Below are positions 11,339-23,520 of a stretch of DNA of 64,000 nt, one piece after another (within the stretch, counting starts at the first letter, position 1; each line of letters starts with the position of its first letter). The stretch is taken from assembly GCF_008831285.2 (NCBI RefSeq), contig NC_045147.1:5808334-5872333 (forward strand), given 5' to 3'. The stretch is from Nymphaea colorata (Eukaryota > Streptophyta > Magnoliopsida > Nymphaeales > Nymphaeaceae). The translations under genes and the position numbers were made by a program. The notes below the pieces were generated by a model that worked only from the letters and a program-made list of their open reading frames with translations, ran no database searches and had not been told where the DNA came from.

Positions 11339-14300
11339 CAACACTTTTACCCCCAAACGACCTTCTTTTTCTTTTTGTTAAAATGTAAAACTTCGTGGTG
11401 TGATCACACAACAATTCAAAAGTAGCTATGCACATCAAAAGACAATGGAGCAAACATTTCATTATGTAGTAAATTTAGTTCATACAAGATCACTTTATAT
11501 TTCTCAATAACTCACATGACAAAAATTTCCCAAAACAACAACATTAATGTCTAACAAAACGAGACGTCAATGAGACCCCAAACATGACACACCGACACTA
11601 CAATGGACCCAAAATCTACCCAATAGGATGTGAGTTGAGCCATCTGATCAACTTGCTGCTCCAAATTTGCCAAAACCTGAAAAAAGAAAACAATAGAAGG
11701 CTTAGCCTGCACAGTATAACAATAAACTAGATAAATTCTTAACCCTCTAAGGTAAGAGCTCAAATATGAGATGTAACACATACAAAAAACATAAACACTA
11801 TCATATCATATCATGATAGTAGCCTAAAGTTACATAACTTGTCATGAAAGCCCCTTACATATTCCATGACATGTAGGAACCACTCAATCACCACAATTAA
11901 CACACTCAATAATTACATTCACTTCATTCACATTCACTTCATTCACATTTGTTTAATTTACAATAATTTCATTTACATTAACTTTAGTGAATTGACAGCT
12001 CGTATGAGGGTAAACATAGGCGCGTGCACACCACGGGTGACCTATAGTTGGGAGACAACCCCCACGGTGGCCCGAAATGATATGGATCCATTCGCGCTGC
12101 AGTAGTAGAGAAATCATCCATAGATATGTGAATTTCAAGGAGAGTTGCTCAACTTTCCCTACCAATCATCCACAGATCTGTAAATTCCAAGGAGAGTTGC
12201 TCAGCCTTCCCTAGGACACTCAGGTTGGAAAGAAGGGAGCCCAACACTCCAAGCACATCACACAATGATATACTGGGGCTTTGCACTGCCTGCGCTTCGA
12301 GCAGGTAAGACCAATGGCGAGGGCGGGACATATCCCAAACATATTGCTAGAACCCACCGGCTTCTCATCTATTATTCTTTATTAACTTATCATTCTGAAA
12401 ACATATTCATAAAATAACTGACTGGCACATGAGGTTGGTTAACTTCAAGAGTGCATTTATAACTCAAGATACCTCCCTGCGAGGGCTACACATACAACCA
12501 ATACCCTTAGCTCTAGCCATCATAACTTTACAGGTACATCTACCCTTAAAAATCATTCAATTGCATCATGCCCACGACAGTACATACAAAACATGTTGCA
12601 ACATTCACATCAATCAAACATATCAATTACTTCTTACAAAACTTAGCTGAACCACATATAGTAGTCTCGATCTGTGACTGGCTCGTAAATGTCCTATGCA
12701 ATTATCATTCTATGATGTTTTCTAATGCACAATCAGGGTCGAACAGAAACTCAACTCGATACCCCACCTAATCTGTCCTAAGCAGTTATAATTGCTACCA
12801 TGCACATGTAATTACATAGTAATTTTAAAAACAAAATCAATTTTATAATCTTTCAATTACATGCATACATTCATTCAACACAACACAGTTATATGATCCA
12901 ATGATCCTGAAAAGGCACACATTCTAACTTTGGCCTCGGACAAAGATTTGCTTGGAATGCTGCCATACCTGCAGCGCATCGCCAAAATTACCCAAAATTG
13001 CCTTGTGCTTCGAATCTTGTTGCTCAAGGTCTACTTGACTTGCCCGGTGTACCTGTAAAAACAATTAAGTGATAAGTTTTATACTCGTTTCTCTTTAAAA
13101 TCTAAACAAGTATGAAATAGGATTATTAAGGCGTAGATCATCGCCTCAAGAGGGTGCTGATAGGTAGTATCGGCCCATAAAGCCTTCCAATAGGTCTCTT
13201 CCCAATTCATTGTGACCAAATGGTTAAACTCAAAATTTCGATTCAACCTATCAACAGTATGTTTCTAACTTGTTTTCTTAGTTGAGGCATCTTCCCAGTA
13301 ATTATGCTTCCCAACTTACATACTCTTTCCCAACAAACAACACAATATGCACATCAACAAAAGCATAGGTCATGAGTTTGCTAAACGGTTTCAAACCCTA
13401 TCAACAATATCAAATCTCTACCATGCTTTCTAACCGCTTAAAAAATTAACCCATCATGCTAAAAAGATAATTATATAACTTCTTAAAGCAAAAATCCAAT
13501 AGAATTAGGCTAGTTTAACGTACTCACTCGCTTTTAGTGTCTTAGTTGTTATAGTGTCCCCGGCAGCCACCTCAAGTGCTCGACTAATCCCTAAGCGGCT
13601 AAAATTATATGCTGCCTCCACCTCCAACGCTTTCTATTCATTGTTACGAGGGAAGGACGTGTTTTGCAAGCTGCAATTCAACCAATAGCATTAAATAGGG
13701 TGAGAATCAGTGAAAGAGAGATCAAAAGAGAGATCAAAAGAGAGGTCTGCCATTAGAAGAGGGCATCCGGTCATGAGGGAAGTGGTTCAGCTGATTTTGT
13801 CACATGCTCGGGTTAGGGAGAGACAACAATCGGGCATGGGAAAAAAAGTCAGGCAAGAAGGAGAATGCAGAGACAGTGCTCAGCTGAAGGTGAGAGACGG
13901 TTAGAGTGAGAAATGCTGCGAGTGAGAGGGGACTGGCGGTAGAGAGAGTGCGAGCAGAGGGATGAGAGAGTAGTGAAGGAGGGAGAGAGAGTGGGAGAGA
14001 GGGGAATGAGCAGAGAGAATGTGAGAGAAACAAACAAGGGTTGAGAGTTCACAAGAGAGAGAGGGATCAAGCAGAGGGAACTTGGACAGAGAGGGAGACA
14101 ACATATAACGACAAGAGGGGGATGGACAGAGATATGTAGAGGGCGATGAAGAAAGAGAAACAGAAAAGACAGAGAGAGATCGAGAGGGCTCACTTGTGCA
14201 CTGCCGCCGCCCTTCACCTCCCCATCGCTGCCCTTCTTCTACCTCCTGTTTTCTCTGCATCATGCACGAACCAGCGACAGAGACGAACCAGCGACAAAGA

Positions 14301-14404
14301 CGAAGAGGGAGAGCCGACGTCGGGCTCCTCTTCACGTGGGTAGGGTTCGGGCATGGGTCTGGACCTTGATCCTGCCCGATCTGCCCCACTCGCCAAATGT
14401 TACA
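11339..14404 (-). mobile_element. solo long LTR, copy 2
   Basis: Minus-strand reading begins TGTAACATTTGG and ends GTGTGACA. Perfect 5-bp ATATT duplications lie at 11334-11338 and 14405-14409. It is a complete insertion of 3066 bp without internal domains, so a solo LTR. It sits inside the unknown repeat copy A; sequence of that repeat resumes at 14410 and matches copy C, which has no LTR here. The 13690-14170 part is GA-rich, like the LTR copy at 536-3857. Reading frames inside it (for example 13849-14389) are low-complexity shadows of this tract. Confidence 0.87.
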
Positions 14405-14535
14405 ATATTAGAGTGCAATATTTCTCTTGCATTTATCTATCAAGTTCTAGGGAGGAAAGAAATAAAAGGAAGGAGGAAGAAAGTGAAGAAAGAATTTCAA
14501 TTTGGGGCAGAGGGATGAAACCAAGTTAAAGCATC
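14405..14535 (-). repeat. continuation of copy A beyond the solo LTR
   Basis: After the ATATT duplication, sequence such as GAAATAAAAGGAAGGAGGAAG and GGGATGAAACCAAGT matches, in reverse, 50207-50290 of copy C. This shows the LTR split the repeat. The match fades after about 14535. Confidence 0.7.
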
Positions 14536-15774
14536 TGTTTAGGTATGTAATGCTATTTTTTTTTATCTTTGTCATAAAATGCATGTTATGAGTAAGATGC
14601 ATGTTAGATCATCAAGTTGTAACTACATTGCGTAAGATCAAAGTATTGATTCCAAACTTTGTTTAACATTTGCTTCATTAACAATTCATGACATGGTAAA
14701 TAGCTAAATGTACTCCAACATGCTTGAATGACTTGTTTTTTTAGCATTATAGTGGTAGGTATTAAACTCTTTGATCGATGCATTAGTTACTTTAACAAGC
14801 AGACAAGCTTGCCCCATTTGTACATTTTGCAAATGGCAATATGCTGCAGGCAGCAGCAACATGTAGCTTGCGAGAATGGAGGTAGTGCTTTTTGAGACTC
14901 TTACTAGCATTTGTTAAACAGCGGCTGAACTCATGTCTCTCCCAAACCAGCGCATGCCCAACACTGATGGGTTGCCAAGATCGTGCACTTATTAAACGCC
15001 AAGAAAGTCAATAAATGCTGAGTGTAATTGTTGCTTTTCTTGTTACTAGACCCTCTTTTACTTGTCATTTTGTTATGGTTATGCATAGAAGATTCTTGTT
15101 TCCTTGTATCTTTGTTCTTTCTCTTTTTAAAAAAGTTTTTTGTGAACTTTTAATATTTAGAAGTTACAATTTGCCATTTTCCACTTAGTAGCACACATGT
15201 GGAGCAAATTAATCGAGATGCGTGCGTCTTCTCCGGATTGTTTTCTGGTTCCAATGTTATTCTCAATGAAAAAGTCTTGAGTTGAACATTTTCCCTTCTT
15301 GTCCATTTGCTTACAGGTTATTGTTGTGATTTTTGGCTGTGATTTTTGTCTTGCTTTGTTGCGAAGTTTTTTGCTCTCTCTCTCTCTCTCTCTCCATCTC
15401 CTGTCTTTTGTCTCTTTCTTTACCTATTGCATTGATTCTTCATCTTCTTAATAACCTCCTTTTTTTGGTCCCCTTTAAGTTTTAGAGCTAGTTTTACAAT
15501 TCATCTTCACCTCCACACATCAGTGTCTCTAATTTGGTTTTAGAGCTAGCGACAAATAGGGGTTTTATCAAAATGTATTTTGGGAAACAGGAAAGGAAGA
15601 GTATGGGATCAAGACAAAGAGTATCGCGGATGTTTTGTTGCAGATTTTGCATCGTGTTCAACCCAATTTGTTTCTTTCTTCAGCTTCTTGACGGGAAGCA
15701 ATTTGACATTTCTTTGATATTAGCTTTCTAGTGTATAAAAGAACAGGTTTTTGTGGGCTCCAGTTGCAAGTCCA
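14536..15774. other. non-coding stretch
   Basis: AT-rich with a small CT tract near 15374-15394. No gene, LTR end or inverted repeat was seen. Frames here (for example 15534-15731) show no family resemblance. Confidence 0.35.
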
Positions 15775-16175
15775 CTTGGGTCAAGGATGAAGAATGAATC
15801 CGATCTTTGGTTGGTGCATGCGTTCCACTAACGTAAGATTAATATGTCATCCGCCTCCCCTTTCTTCTGTATTTTGTTTTTTTGGTTTCCCATTAGACAA
15901 TAAAAAGATTTCTTCTATATTTTGTTTTTTTGGTCTTCCAATGGAACTTGCTTATAAAATACATGGTGTTGCTTCTGTGTTGTAGGATACGAATATCCAA
16001 GTAGATAAAACATGAAACCAAGCAAGGATTATATATGCTGATGCCAAGACGTGCTTAAATGTTGAAGTGGCCACAAGTGTTGTCGGCTAGATATACTTTA
16101 TTGATGTAAAAAAAAAGTACCTTTCTGAATGGGACGTTCATTGCTCTTTGAAGCTTCACTTGTGGACAATGGTCA
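15775..16175 (-). repeat. partial third copy of the repeat's 5' flank
   Basis: ACTTGGGTCAAGGATGAAGAAT at about 15775 and the following 400 bp, down to GGACAATGGTCATGAACCA, match 10480-10830 of copy A. The match stops where the fasciclin-like fragment begins at 16180, so the two are joined at this point. Confidence 0.7.
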
Positions 16176-16179
16176 TGAA

Positions 16180-16374
16180 CCAGCAGAGCTCAACCTCACA
16201 TCCCTCATGTCCAAACTGGGTAGCAAGGGCTACATGGATTTGCTTGTCACCATCGACAACATCAATACCTACATGGGAAACATTGTCGGAGATCTCACCG
16301 TCTTCTGACCCATTGACAACATCAAGTTGGTGGAAGGTGGGAGATTCATGCTTATGGTGTTGGTCGCCGTCTTC
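16180..16374 (+). pseudogene. fasciclin-like arabinogalactan protein (FLA) fragment, FAS1 domain
   Basis: The plus frame from 16180 reads PAELNLTSLMSKLGSKGYMD, continues to a NIVGDLTVF block, then a stop (TGA), then PIDNIK followed by GGRFMLMVLVA. The NLT-x-LMSKLG, DLL and GxLTVF-x-P-x-D spacing is that of the second FAS1 domain of plant fasciclin-like arabinogalactan proteins, which are GPI-anchored cell-surface adhesion proteins. Directly after the PxD block the frame runs into a hydrophobic FMLMV tail. The matching tail in block 2 (34320-34410) follows an AGP-like region, so an internal deletion probably joined FAS1 to the tail here. No start, signal peptide or complete domain is present. 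It is a fragment carried in the duplicated block. Confidence 0.6.
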
Positions 16375-17015
16375 TGTTGATTGCTTGATTTAATTGCATA
16401 TACAGTAGTGTCTATAAGCGATTTACACAAGACCATATACGATAAACTTGAATTTATGCAGACATGCGATTTGAAAAATGTAAGTCTTAAGTCATGAAAA
16501 AGACAAAGGTGATAGAGGAGAAAGTCATTGGGTCATGATAACAAAGTGTTTTTTAGTTCAATCAAAGCATGTGATGAAGGGATATCCTTCATTAGAGCAT
16601 TCTTGTTTAAATTTTATATATCTGTTGCAGATATCTCATTTTTTAATGATCAGAATAACTGTTAATCAGTTGTTATCAAATACTTTGGGGCTTGGTCCTG
16701 GGTAACATTGATGAACAAAGTTGATGACTGAATCCAAAATGATGTTAGAAATTGACCATTTCACATGAATCGAGTTTGCCAACAAAATAACCAGTAAAGG
16801 AGTTTTAAGATGCTTCATCCAAAGCTTTCGAAAGAGGATGTTAGGAGCAAATTGTGGTAGGAATCCCACCTAGTTTATGAAAGAAGTTGATCTTTAATTT
16901 TCGTCGGTCCAACAAGCAACTTTCTCGGCACGATGCACTAGAAGGCCGTATGAATATTAACAAGGGGATGTAAATGGTTCTCTCCTGTTTGATGCGCTTC
17001 TTTTACTTCCTGCAG

Positions 17016-17410
17016 CTCAAAATGCTATTGAGGTTGGAGTATAGGGAATAATTGTTTCGAATCATGGTGGTCGCCAAATTGACTTTGCACATGCTGCAAT
17101 TTCTTCCCTTGAGGAGGTAATGTCGATTCATTTCAAATGATTCTGAAATTGCTATTTCTTGACAAAAACAAGCTTTTCTTTTTTCCTTCTCAAAACGGAG
17201 TGCAAGAAAACTTCTATCCTTTTTTGTCCTTCCCCTGATAAGCTACTGACACATGTGAGAGATGCATGATTCCCCTCCCCTTTGGTGTTCCTATTTGAAG
17301 CATAGGATGTTCAAGCTGTTGCTGGTAAAGTTCTTCTTATGCTTGATGGAGGAATTAGGCATGGGACAAACATGTTCAAAGCCTTGGCTCTTGGTGCCCA
17401 AGCCATTCTG
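17016..17410 (+). pseudogene. (S)-2-hydroxy-acid (glycolate) oxidase fragment, copy 1
   Basis: Two exon pieces of a peroxisomal FMN-dependent glycolate/2-hydroxy-acid oxidase. Exon one, 17016-17116, follows a TGCAG acceptor and reads AIEVGV, a stop, then GIIVSNHGGRQIDFAHAAIS, ending in GAGGAG before a GTAATG donor. After a 189-bp intron, exon two (17306-17410) follows CATAG and reads [20 protein letters not shown], then [15 protein letters not shown] and DGGIRRGTD are the conserved substrate- and FMN-binding blocks of this family; the second motif is changed to DGGIRHGTN. The catalytic His of SNHG is present. An in-frame TAG, the absence of the GRP block after GAQAIL and the lack of upstream exons make it a pseudogene. 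AIL and DVQAVAGK resemble the HAOX-type more than photosynthetic GLO, but this is uncertain. Confidence 0.85.
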
Positions 17411-19820
17411 GTCATCTCTCTCTTTCTCTCTGTATATACATGCTCAATGAGGTTACCAATTTGCTCTATCAATTTGTTTTGCTTTGATATTTTTGAAGAT
17501 ATAGCAGGAATTCATTAAGTAGTGGTCTACATTTTCTCATTCTAGGACATGAAAATGGTGGATTTGCTTTGATTTGCGCATTTTGTTTTTTGGTTTTATT
17601 GCTAAGAGGGTTGTATCTTAGCAAGTTTTGTTTGTGCTATCTAGCTAGGGGTGTGGTCTATGGTTTGTCATACCCTTTTATTGTATTTTTAGATAGGAAA
17701 ACTATAATTTGTGCACAGGCAAAGAAATCTTGGGGAGCCTTTTGTTCCATTTGATCTTGAACATGAGTTCTAATGAAAAGTATTTCAGACCATTCAATCC
17801 AATCCAACTCAGTCTTGAAAGTGGCCTTTTAGTTGGCTAGAAGAGTGAGTTGTTGGTGTAGACATTTTTTCTTGGTAATCAATGATCAAACCCCATGCAA
17901 GGAAACCTTACAACATGAGAATTTGGGGAATTTTGTCTGCCACAAGACTCTATTTTTATGAAGAGACTTTGAGAAGAACTTGTCCCTTGTGTTGTTATCC
18001 TTTCGCAAAATCATCATTTCACAAAGTTCTTGTGTAGCTGGAACACAAAACTAGTCAAAGCTTTGGTGGATAGCCTTACATTCTGAATCTAACAGAGTCC
18101 AAACCCATAGTTTCCTTTATTATTTACACAATGATTATATAAATTTTGCTGCGTATGATTGGTTTATCTTGGGCTTCCTTCGAGAAAAGAGAAGAGCTTA
18201 ACTCAAACCATTTTGTGAAATTTTCACTCAGTTGATGACCCAATATTATGGAAACTTGTCACCGTTAGATCAACCTTTTGTGTAAAGGGCTCTATTTTTA
18301 TGGGAGAGTTGGTGAAGTTCGGTCCTCTACAAACCAAGCCATCTTGTTTTACATTCACCCACTCTTTAGGGAGTAGAGTTCCTTCTTCCTGGTGACATAA
18401 CATTGGATGTCAAAAACTTTTGTAAAAGAGAAAATTTTAAATTTCCTTAAAAGCCTTTTAAAATTGTCTTCTCACTCAATTATGCCTTTGCTTTATCTTT
18501 AGTAACTCCTTGAGTGAGGAGAAAATTTCAAGTTTTTGTTACCAATCAATGGAATTGAAAAAATGAAGAAATCCTAGACATGTGCAATAAAAAAATCCTA
18601 TAAAGCTGAGAAAGTCAAGACAAGGAAATGCTATTGACTTTGGTGATTAAGCATCTACAAGGATTTAGGGAAAAAATATACCGAGAGAGAAGCCACAATG
18701 CTCTATAAAATCTTGGCAGGTAGCAAAATGAGAGTTGAGAGATGGGCTTGGGGCTTGTGTAATCATTCGACTGGGTCAGTAATCAAGAGTACCGGGTAGG
18801 CACATAGGTGATTTATGTTTATTTTGCGAAGATAATGACTTATGAACCTTTAGCTCATCGAACACTCGTAAGTTGAAACGGGTGGGACACATGATAAATC
18901 TACACATATCCACCAAAGCGGTGGAGCTTCATAGTAGCCTTTGGAGTGGTAAGGTATTTCCTCAAAGGTGAAGGTCGGCATGAACAGAAAAATCAAAACA
19001 AAATAAAAAAAATTAAAAGGCAAAATGTCAAATGTAAAAAGAAAAAAAGTAAAAGGTGACTGCCAAGAGATGAAAAGCATGAAGGCTGAACTCACAGGAA
19101 TTGAATGTGACAATCTTTCATGGATGTGCAATTATGGGGTCAATATCTTTTCCTCTTTTTGATTACCTAAGATGTTGAGGGTGATTCATTTATGTTCATA
19201 TTTTGAAAATTGAATAATATCTTTTCTAGAGATTCGATAGCATGGATGCAAAATGAATCTTGATGCTTGTACGGTACTATGGATAAACGAAGGGCATGTT
19301 ATTTGTAGAACACAGGCACTCAAGCTTATGAGTTAAATAGATCATTTTAAACTATTTCAAAGTAAAAAATTGACATCTCTTGTTATGTTTCAAGGCTTCA
19401 TAGGCATATGAGGAACTAACCAATCCCCCTGGTCTTAAAAAGTATTTGTCATTTCATTGCCAAACCACTAGGCCGTTCTTGGAATGGATGAAACTCCTGA
19501 AACGTAGTCCAATTATGCTGAGTGTGACAAATTGTCCATATTTTCCCTGTCTTGTGAGAGACATATCATTTGGGAACCTGACCAATTATTCCCTCTTAAC
19601 TGAGTGCCGTCAACCTGTTTTCAATGGTGTAACCCAGACTTAAGGTTGAGATTGTTATAAAAGACCTCCTATCTCTTTTCAAAAGAACTGGTCAATTCTG
19701 AATTGTAACATTTTTGAAAAGTTATACTCATCAAAGTGTTATGGGTTTTGTCCATGGCTTCATCTAATCTTTATATCAGCCTTTTTGCAATGGGTAGTTT
19801 TGTAAAATATAATGTTCTTT
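17411..19820. other. non-coding part of block 1
   Basis: Sequence shared with 34893-38975 of block 2, most clearly from TTGCTAAGAGGG (about 17600) and around 18860-19130. No recognisable coding region: frames here are short and do not stay open in the other block, which argues against coding. Confidence 0.5.
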
Positions 19821-21629
19821 TATTATCCAAGGTAAAAGGAGGTGGAAAGCCCCATGTCTCTTGCCTAACCCATCTCCACTGTGGATTAATCTTTTTCTCA
19901 TCTACCCCCTCCTTTCCTCACCCTTCTTTCCCTTGGCTGGTGTATGCTGTTTACAATAACAAAAATGAGCAACAAAAGGTGGAGGTATTCTTCACCGTCA
20001 TCAACTTCCTGCCTTTGCTTCAATAGGGTCTTTCATGTTTTTAGACCAGGTTAGTACTCACTCGGTTTCTTCTTGTGTCATGTTAGTTGAGTAGATGCCC
20101 TAGGTATTGTACTTGTCCAGTATAGGTCAAGGTTATTGGTTTTATTTGCTTTCAGTAGGATCATATTCTTAGTTAGATTATTGTAGTTTTGTTGAGTTGG
20201 GCAATTGTTGGTTTGATTTATAGTATTTCAATCGTTTTATTTTATTCTCTACTTTAGTGGTTTTCCAACATATTACTTGTCACGTTAATTTTCACTTTCA
20301 TTGAGGCATGGGTTGTTTAGGAGCTTTGTGGACATAGTTGCTTGGTTTTTTATTTTTTGTCTTTGCTCAATTCTTTTGGTAAATAAAACTGATCAAGTTT
20401 ATGGGTCTACTGGTTGCGTCACGTTCTTGATGCAGTCTTTGAACTACATATCTACATTGCTTATGTTTGTAGGTCGCTTGATTGAATATTTATGACAGCA
20501 ACATCACATCTAAGCAGTCAGCATGTCAACCATGAGTTATGGTTGCACAGGTGTGTGTATGTCGTTAATATGTTTCTTTTTCATTCTTTTGTTATTTTAT
20601 TGTGTATTTCATTCTTTTGGTTTAATGATAGTTAAGAGAAAGGTTAGAGATGCAAAGATGAAAGAACTGCAAATTATTCTTTTCCTTTTCTTTTTAAATT
20701 ATTTCTCAAGTTTAGTCATACTTGTAAATGTAATGCTAGTGGTGTTCCTGTGTGTTGCTGTATTATAATAATGTGTGACGTTCATAGGTATCAAACTTCT
20801 ATTGAGGAAAAAGGGGCCAGGTTTCTAGTTGGATCAGTTGGAGTTTCTTTCCCATATTCATTTATTTAAACAAATGGGTGGCTTTTAGGCCTTGCTTCTC
20901 TGTAGAGGGAGGCCCCTTTCGTGGTGACTTTCCCACCCTTTCACTCAAAAGAATTACCACATGAGCATTAGCAAATGTAGCAATAATTAATGGTATTTTA
21001 GGAACACATTGATGGTTTTATAGATGAAATGCTCTCTGCGTGATGACAAGGGAAGGGTGGTCACAAAGGAAAGGTGGCAGATGCGGGCACTTTGACGTGC
21101 ATGGACCCCATCAAATGAGCAGCGTTATTGCCCACTTGAATGTTGTTACCATTTCCCACAGTCACTATTTCTCGATTAGTATATTGTGATCAACCTGTAA
21201 GGTTGAATGGTGGATCAGCTGAGCCCCTGACTTCAACGAGTTATTGCGGCTCAGTTATGTTCACCAAGTCCCTACCCAATAACAAGAAACAGCCTGCCAT
21301 TAGTGATTGAAGACATTGTCAAGTGCTTAAATTAATCCCCTTCTGAAAAGAGGAAATTGTCTTCCTTATATGAGAAATTGAAAACTTGAAGCTTTTGTGG
21401 GGCAAAAAGAATGGCGCTGCACTTAATATTATGTTACTGCAACAAAATTCTCTTGGAAGACATGCAGATAAATCAAAACAAAAGGGCAAAAGAGAAAAAG
21501 ACAAAAAGCACCTGGCCACGTTCTAACTCCATCGACAAACAACAGTGTTAGCAACAGTCCATGTGAATGTAGAAAACACTGGAATAATATATCTAGGACC
21601 ATAGCGGTAATGTTCAGCACTCCCGAAAA

Positions 21630-21724
<95 letters not shown>

Positions 21725-22142
21725 CTTTATGGCAGCTACTTATTTTTAGATATTTCTTACGAAAACAAATTATATAAATGAATTTTTTAGTTTTAATTCC
21801 ATAAGAATTGATATTAGAACCATATATTTGAAAAAATAAGATGGGTATTATAAGCCAAAAAAACTTAGGTGTTGATTATTAAACAATTTGAACATTTTAT
21901 TTGCACATTAAACAGTATCTAAAGCGCTTAGGAATTTTGAATGGGATTATAATTTTGAGAGAGAGAGAGAAAGAGAGAGAACTAAGATGAGTTGGTAAAA
22001 TAAGTTAATGGTTGAAACTCAAAAACATGTGGAAATATTGAAATGGGAACAACTTACAGACCAAACTGATGTATAAATTCGATTTTATAAATTAGATTTT
22101 AAATAAAATATTGATTTATGAACTTTTTCTCCCCTTCTAATT
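19821..22142. other. intergenic, no gene recognised
   Basis: AT-rich sequence between the two segmental blocks. Frames such as 20301-20495 and 20523-20768 are hydrophobic only because the DNA is T-rich, and resemble no family. A compound microsatellite lies near its right end. Confidence 0.4.
21627..21718. repeat. compound microsatellite (AAAT)n(AT)n(AG)n
   Basis: About 40 bp of AAAT, then about 20 bp of AT, then about 34 bp of AG, adjoining without spacers. A second imperfect AG tract lies at 21957-21980. Confidence 0.95.
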
Positions 22143-22262
22143 TGGCCGTCGCAAATGACCTTTAGTTGGCTTTCTATTTCAAAAAAATGTTGGCAGACAC
22201 CACCCATTTCAGGCCGCTGGACGTGCGAGTGGCAGTTAGGAGCTCCCGTTGGCGGTTACAAG

Positions 22263-22308
<46 letters not shown>

Positions 22309-23520
22309 CCTCCCCCATGTGTGTGCTCTCTCTCCTCCATCTCATTTTGCTTTTTCAAGAAAGGTCTAGGGCATCCCCAAGGACGCCCCGCCCGAGTTCG
22401 AGAAGAAGAAGTTCGTGACCGCCTCACCTACACCCTAGACGTGATCAGGCTTCAGGGTCTCCTCCTATGGCTCCCTCAAGTTTGAGGAGAAGGATGGAAA
22501 GATCAAGGACTCATCGTCGTCAATGGGGAAGATCACATTGAGTGCGACGAAGAGCAAGCCAGCGACTAGCGAGGTAATCAGCGTGTTAGAGATCCTCCAG
22601 CCGTTTGATGGGATTCAGTTCGTAGGTGCCCAAGGACGTCAAGATCCATAGCCTCTGGTACACTCATTTTTGGGATGGTAGATTCATCGCCATGTCCTCC
22701 CTTTCTCTTTGTCTCCTCAGCTAAGTATAGGTTGAAATGCTTTAAATGCAATTTGTGCATATTTTTCTTAATTGGTTTCAACATTTTAGTTGCCATGGGC
22801 TGACTTTTTCAAGTCTATTTGGCCCGCGCGGTGCCGAAAGTTTCCCAAGCCTTCGACCAGCCTGTCTCATTCTCAATGTAGTGGAAGTTTTCATCAATCT
22901 TTTGGAACCACGAATGAGACGAGAAGTACTACGCACTCAGCACACCATCACCTAAGATTATCCCATAGTAGACCATCGGCAAACCATGGCCATGAGGCCT
23001 TGTCAGAATAACGCCATTTCTCCAAGCACCTATCTACTTCCATATGAAATCTGGGTGGGGGTAGACTTCCCTTTGTAGAAAGTCCTTAGGTGAAGTCAGT
23101 TTTCGACTATATGTCATTAAGCAAGGAAGCTGACCATCACCCTGCTTGACGACGAGCATTCACTTGCCCATCCCCATGTGACTCCATGTGGTTGTAGATG
23201 CAGTATATGCGTCCATTGAAGAATTGCCCCTAACCCACGTGCACCCCAGTCTACATCGAAACGCTACGTGTGGGGAACCCTTTCGATTCCCCAACGACGG
23301 ACATGCACTTTCAAAGGGACTAATGACCATGATGAACTTATACGCTTCGTCGCTACACCACCGTGCTGCACGTTTCAAGTGCATTGCTTTCTGCTTGATG
23401 TAGCGTTAGATTGGATCTCACATGCTTCTCAAGCAATGCCCAAGCTGGCCAAGTAGCATCCCACACTGCTGGCTTGGCCGGGCCAGGCATAGTCGGTCCG
23501 CAACATTAATGGTGCCAGCC
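22143..23520 (+). other. GC-richer patch, possible gene fragment
   Basis: This patch is clearly richer in G and C than its surroundings and starts with a CT tract (22264-22305). Plus-strand frames shift often but contain protein-like stretches, for example SYGSLKFEEKDGKIKD near 22465 and FDQPVSFSM near 22855. Possible GTAATC donor and CTCAG/TTTAG acceptor signals are present near 22573, 22720 and 22789. I cannot assign a family. It may be a decayed gene or a captured fragment; no complete frame exists. Confidence 0.3.

Larger units (their letters stand above)
6450..19820 (+). repeat. segmental duplication block 1
   Basis: This block matches 25875-38975 in the same order and orientation at an offset of roughly 17.7-19.5 kb. 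Anchor pairs read directly: short LTR end 6450-6524 with 25914-25988; the 129-bp unit at 6591 with 26056; the LTR insertion site 11339 with 30445; the oxidase fragment 17016 with 34722; the stretch around 18860 with 38007; the stretch around 19442 with 38590. Block 1 keeps a complete LTR and has a FAS1 piece of the arabinogalactan gene. It lacks the roughly 2 kb present at 34990-36980 in block 2. It also carries two extra copies of the 129-bp unit. Confidence 0.75.

Noticed and set aside
17016-17410. Functional glycolate oxidase gene
   Set aside because: Only two exon pieces exist, with an in-frame stop and no GRP block or upstream exons.
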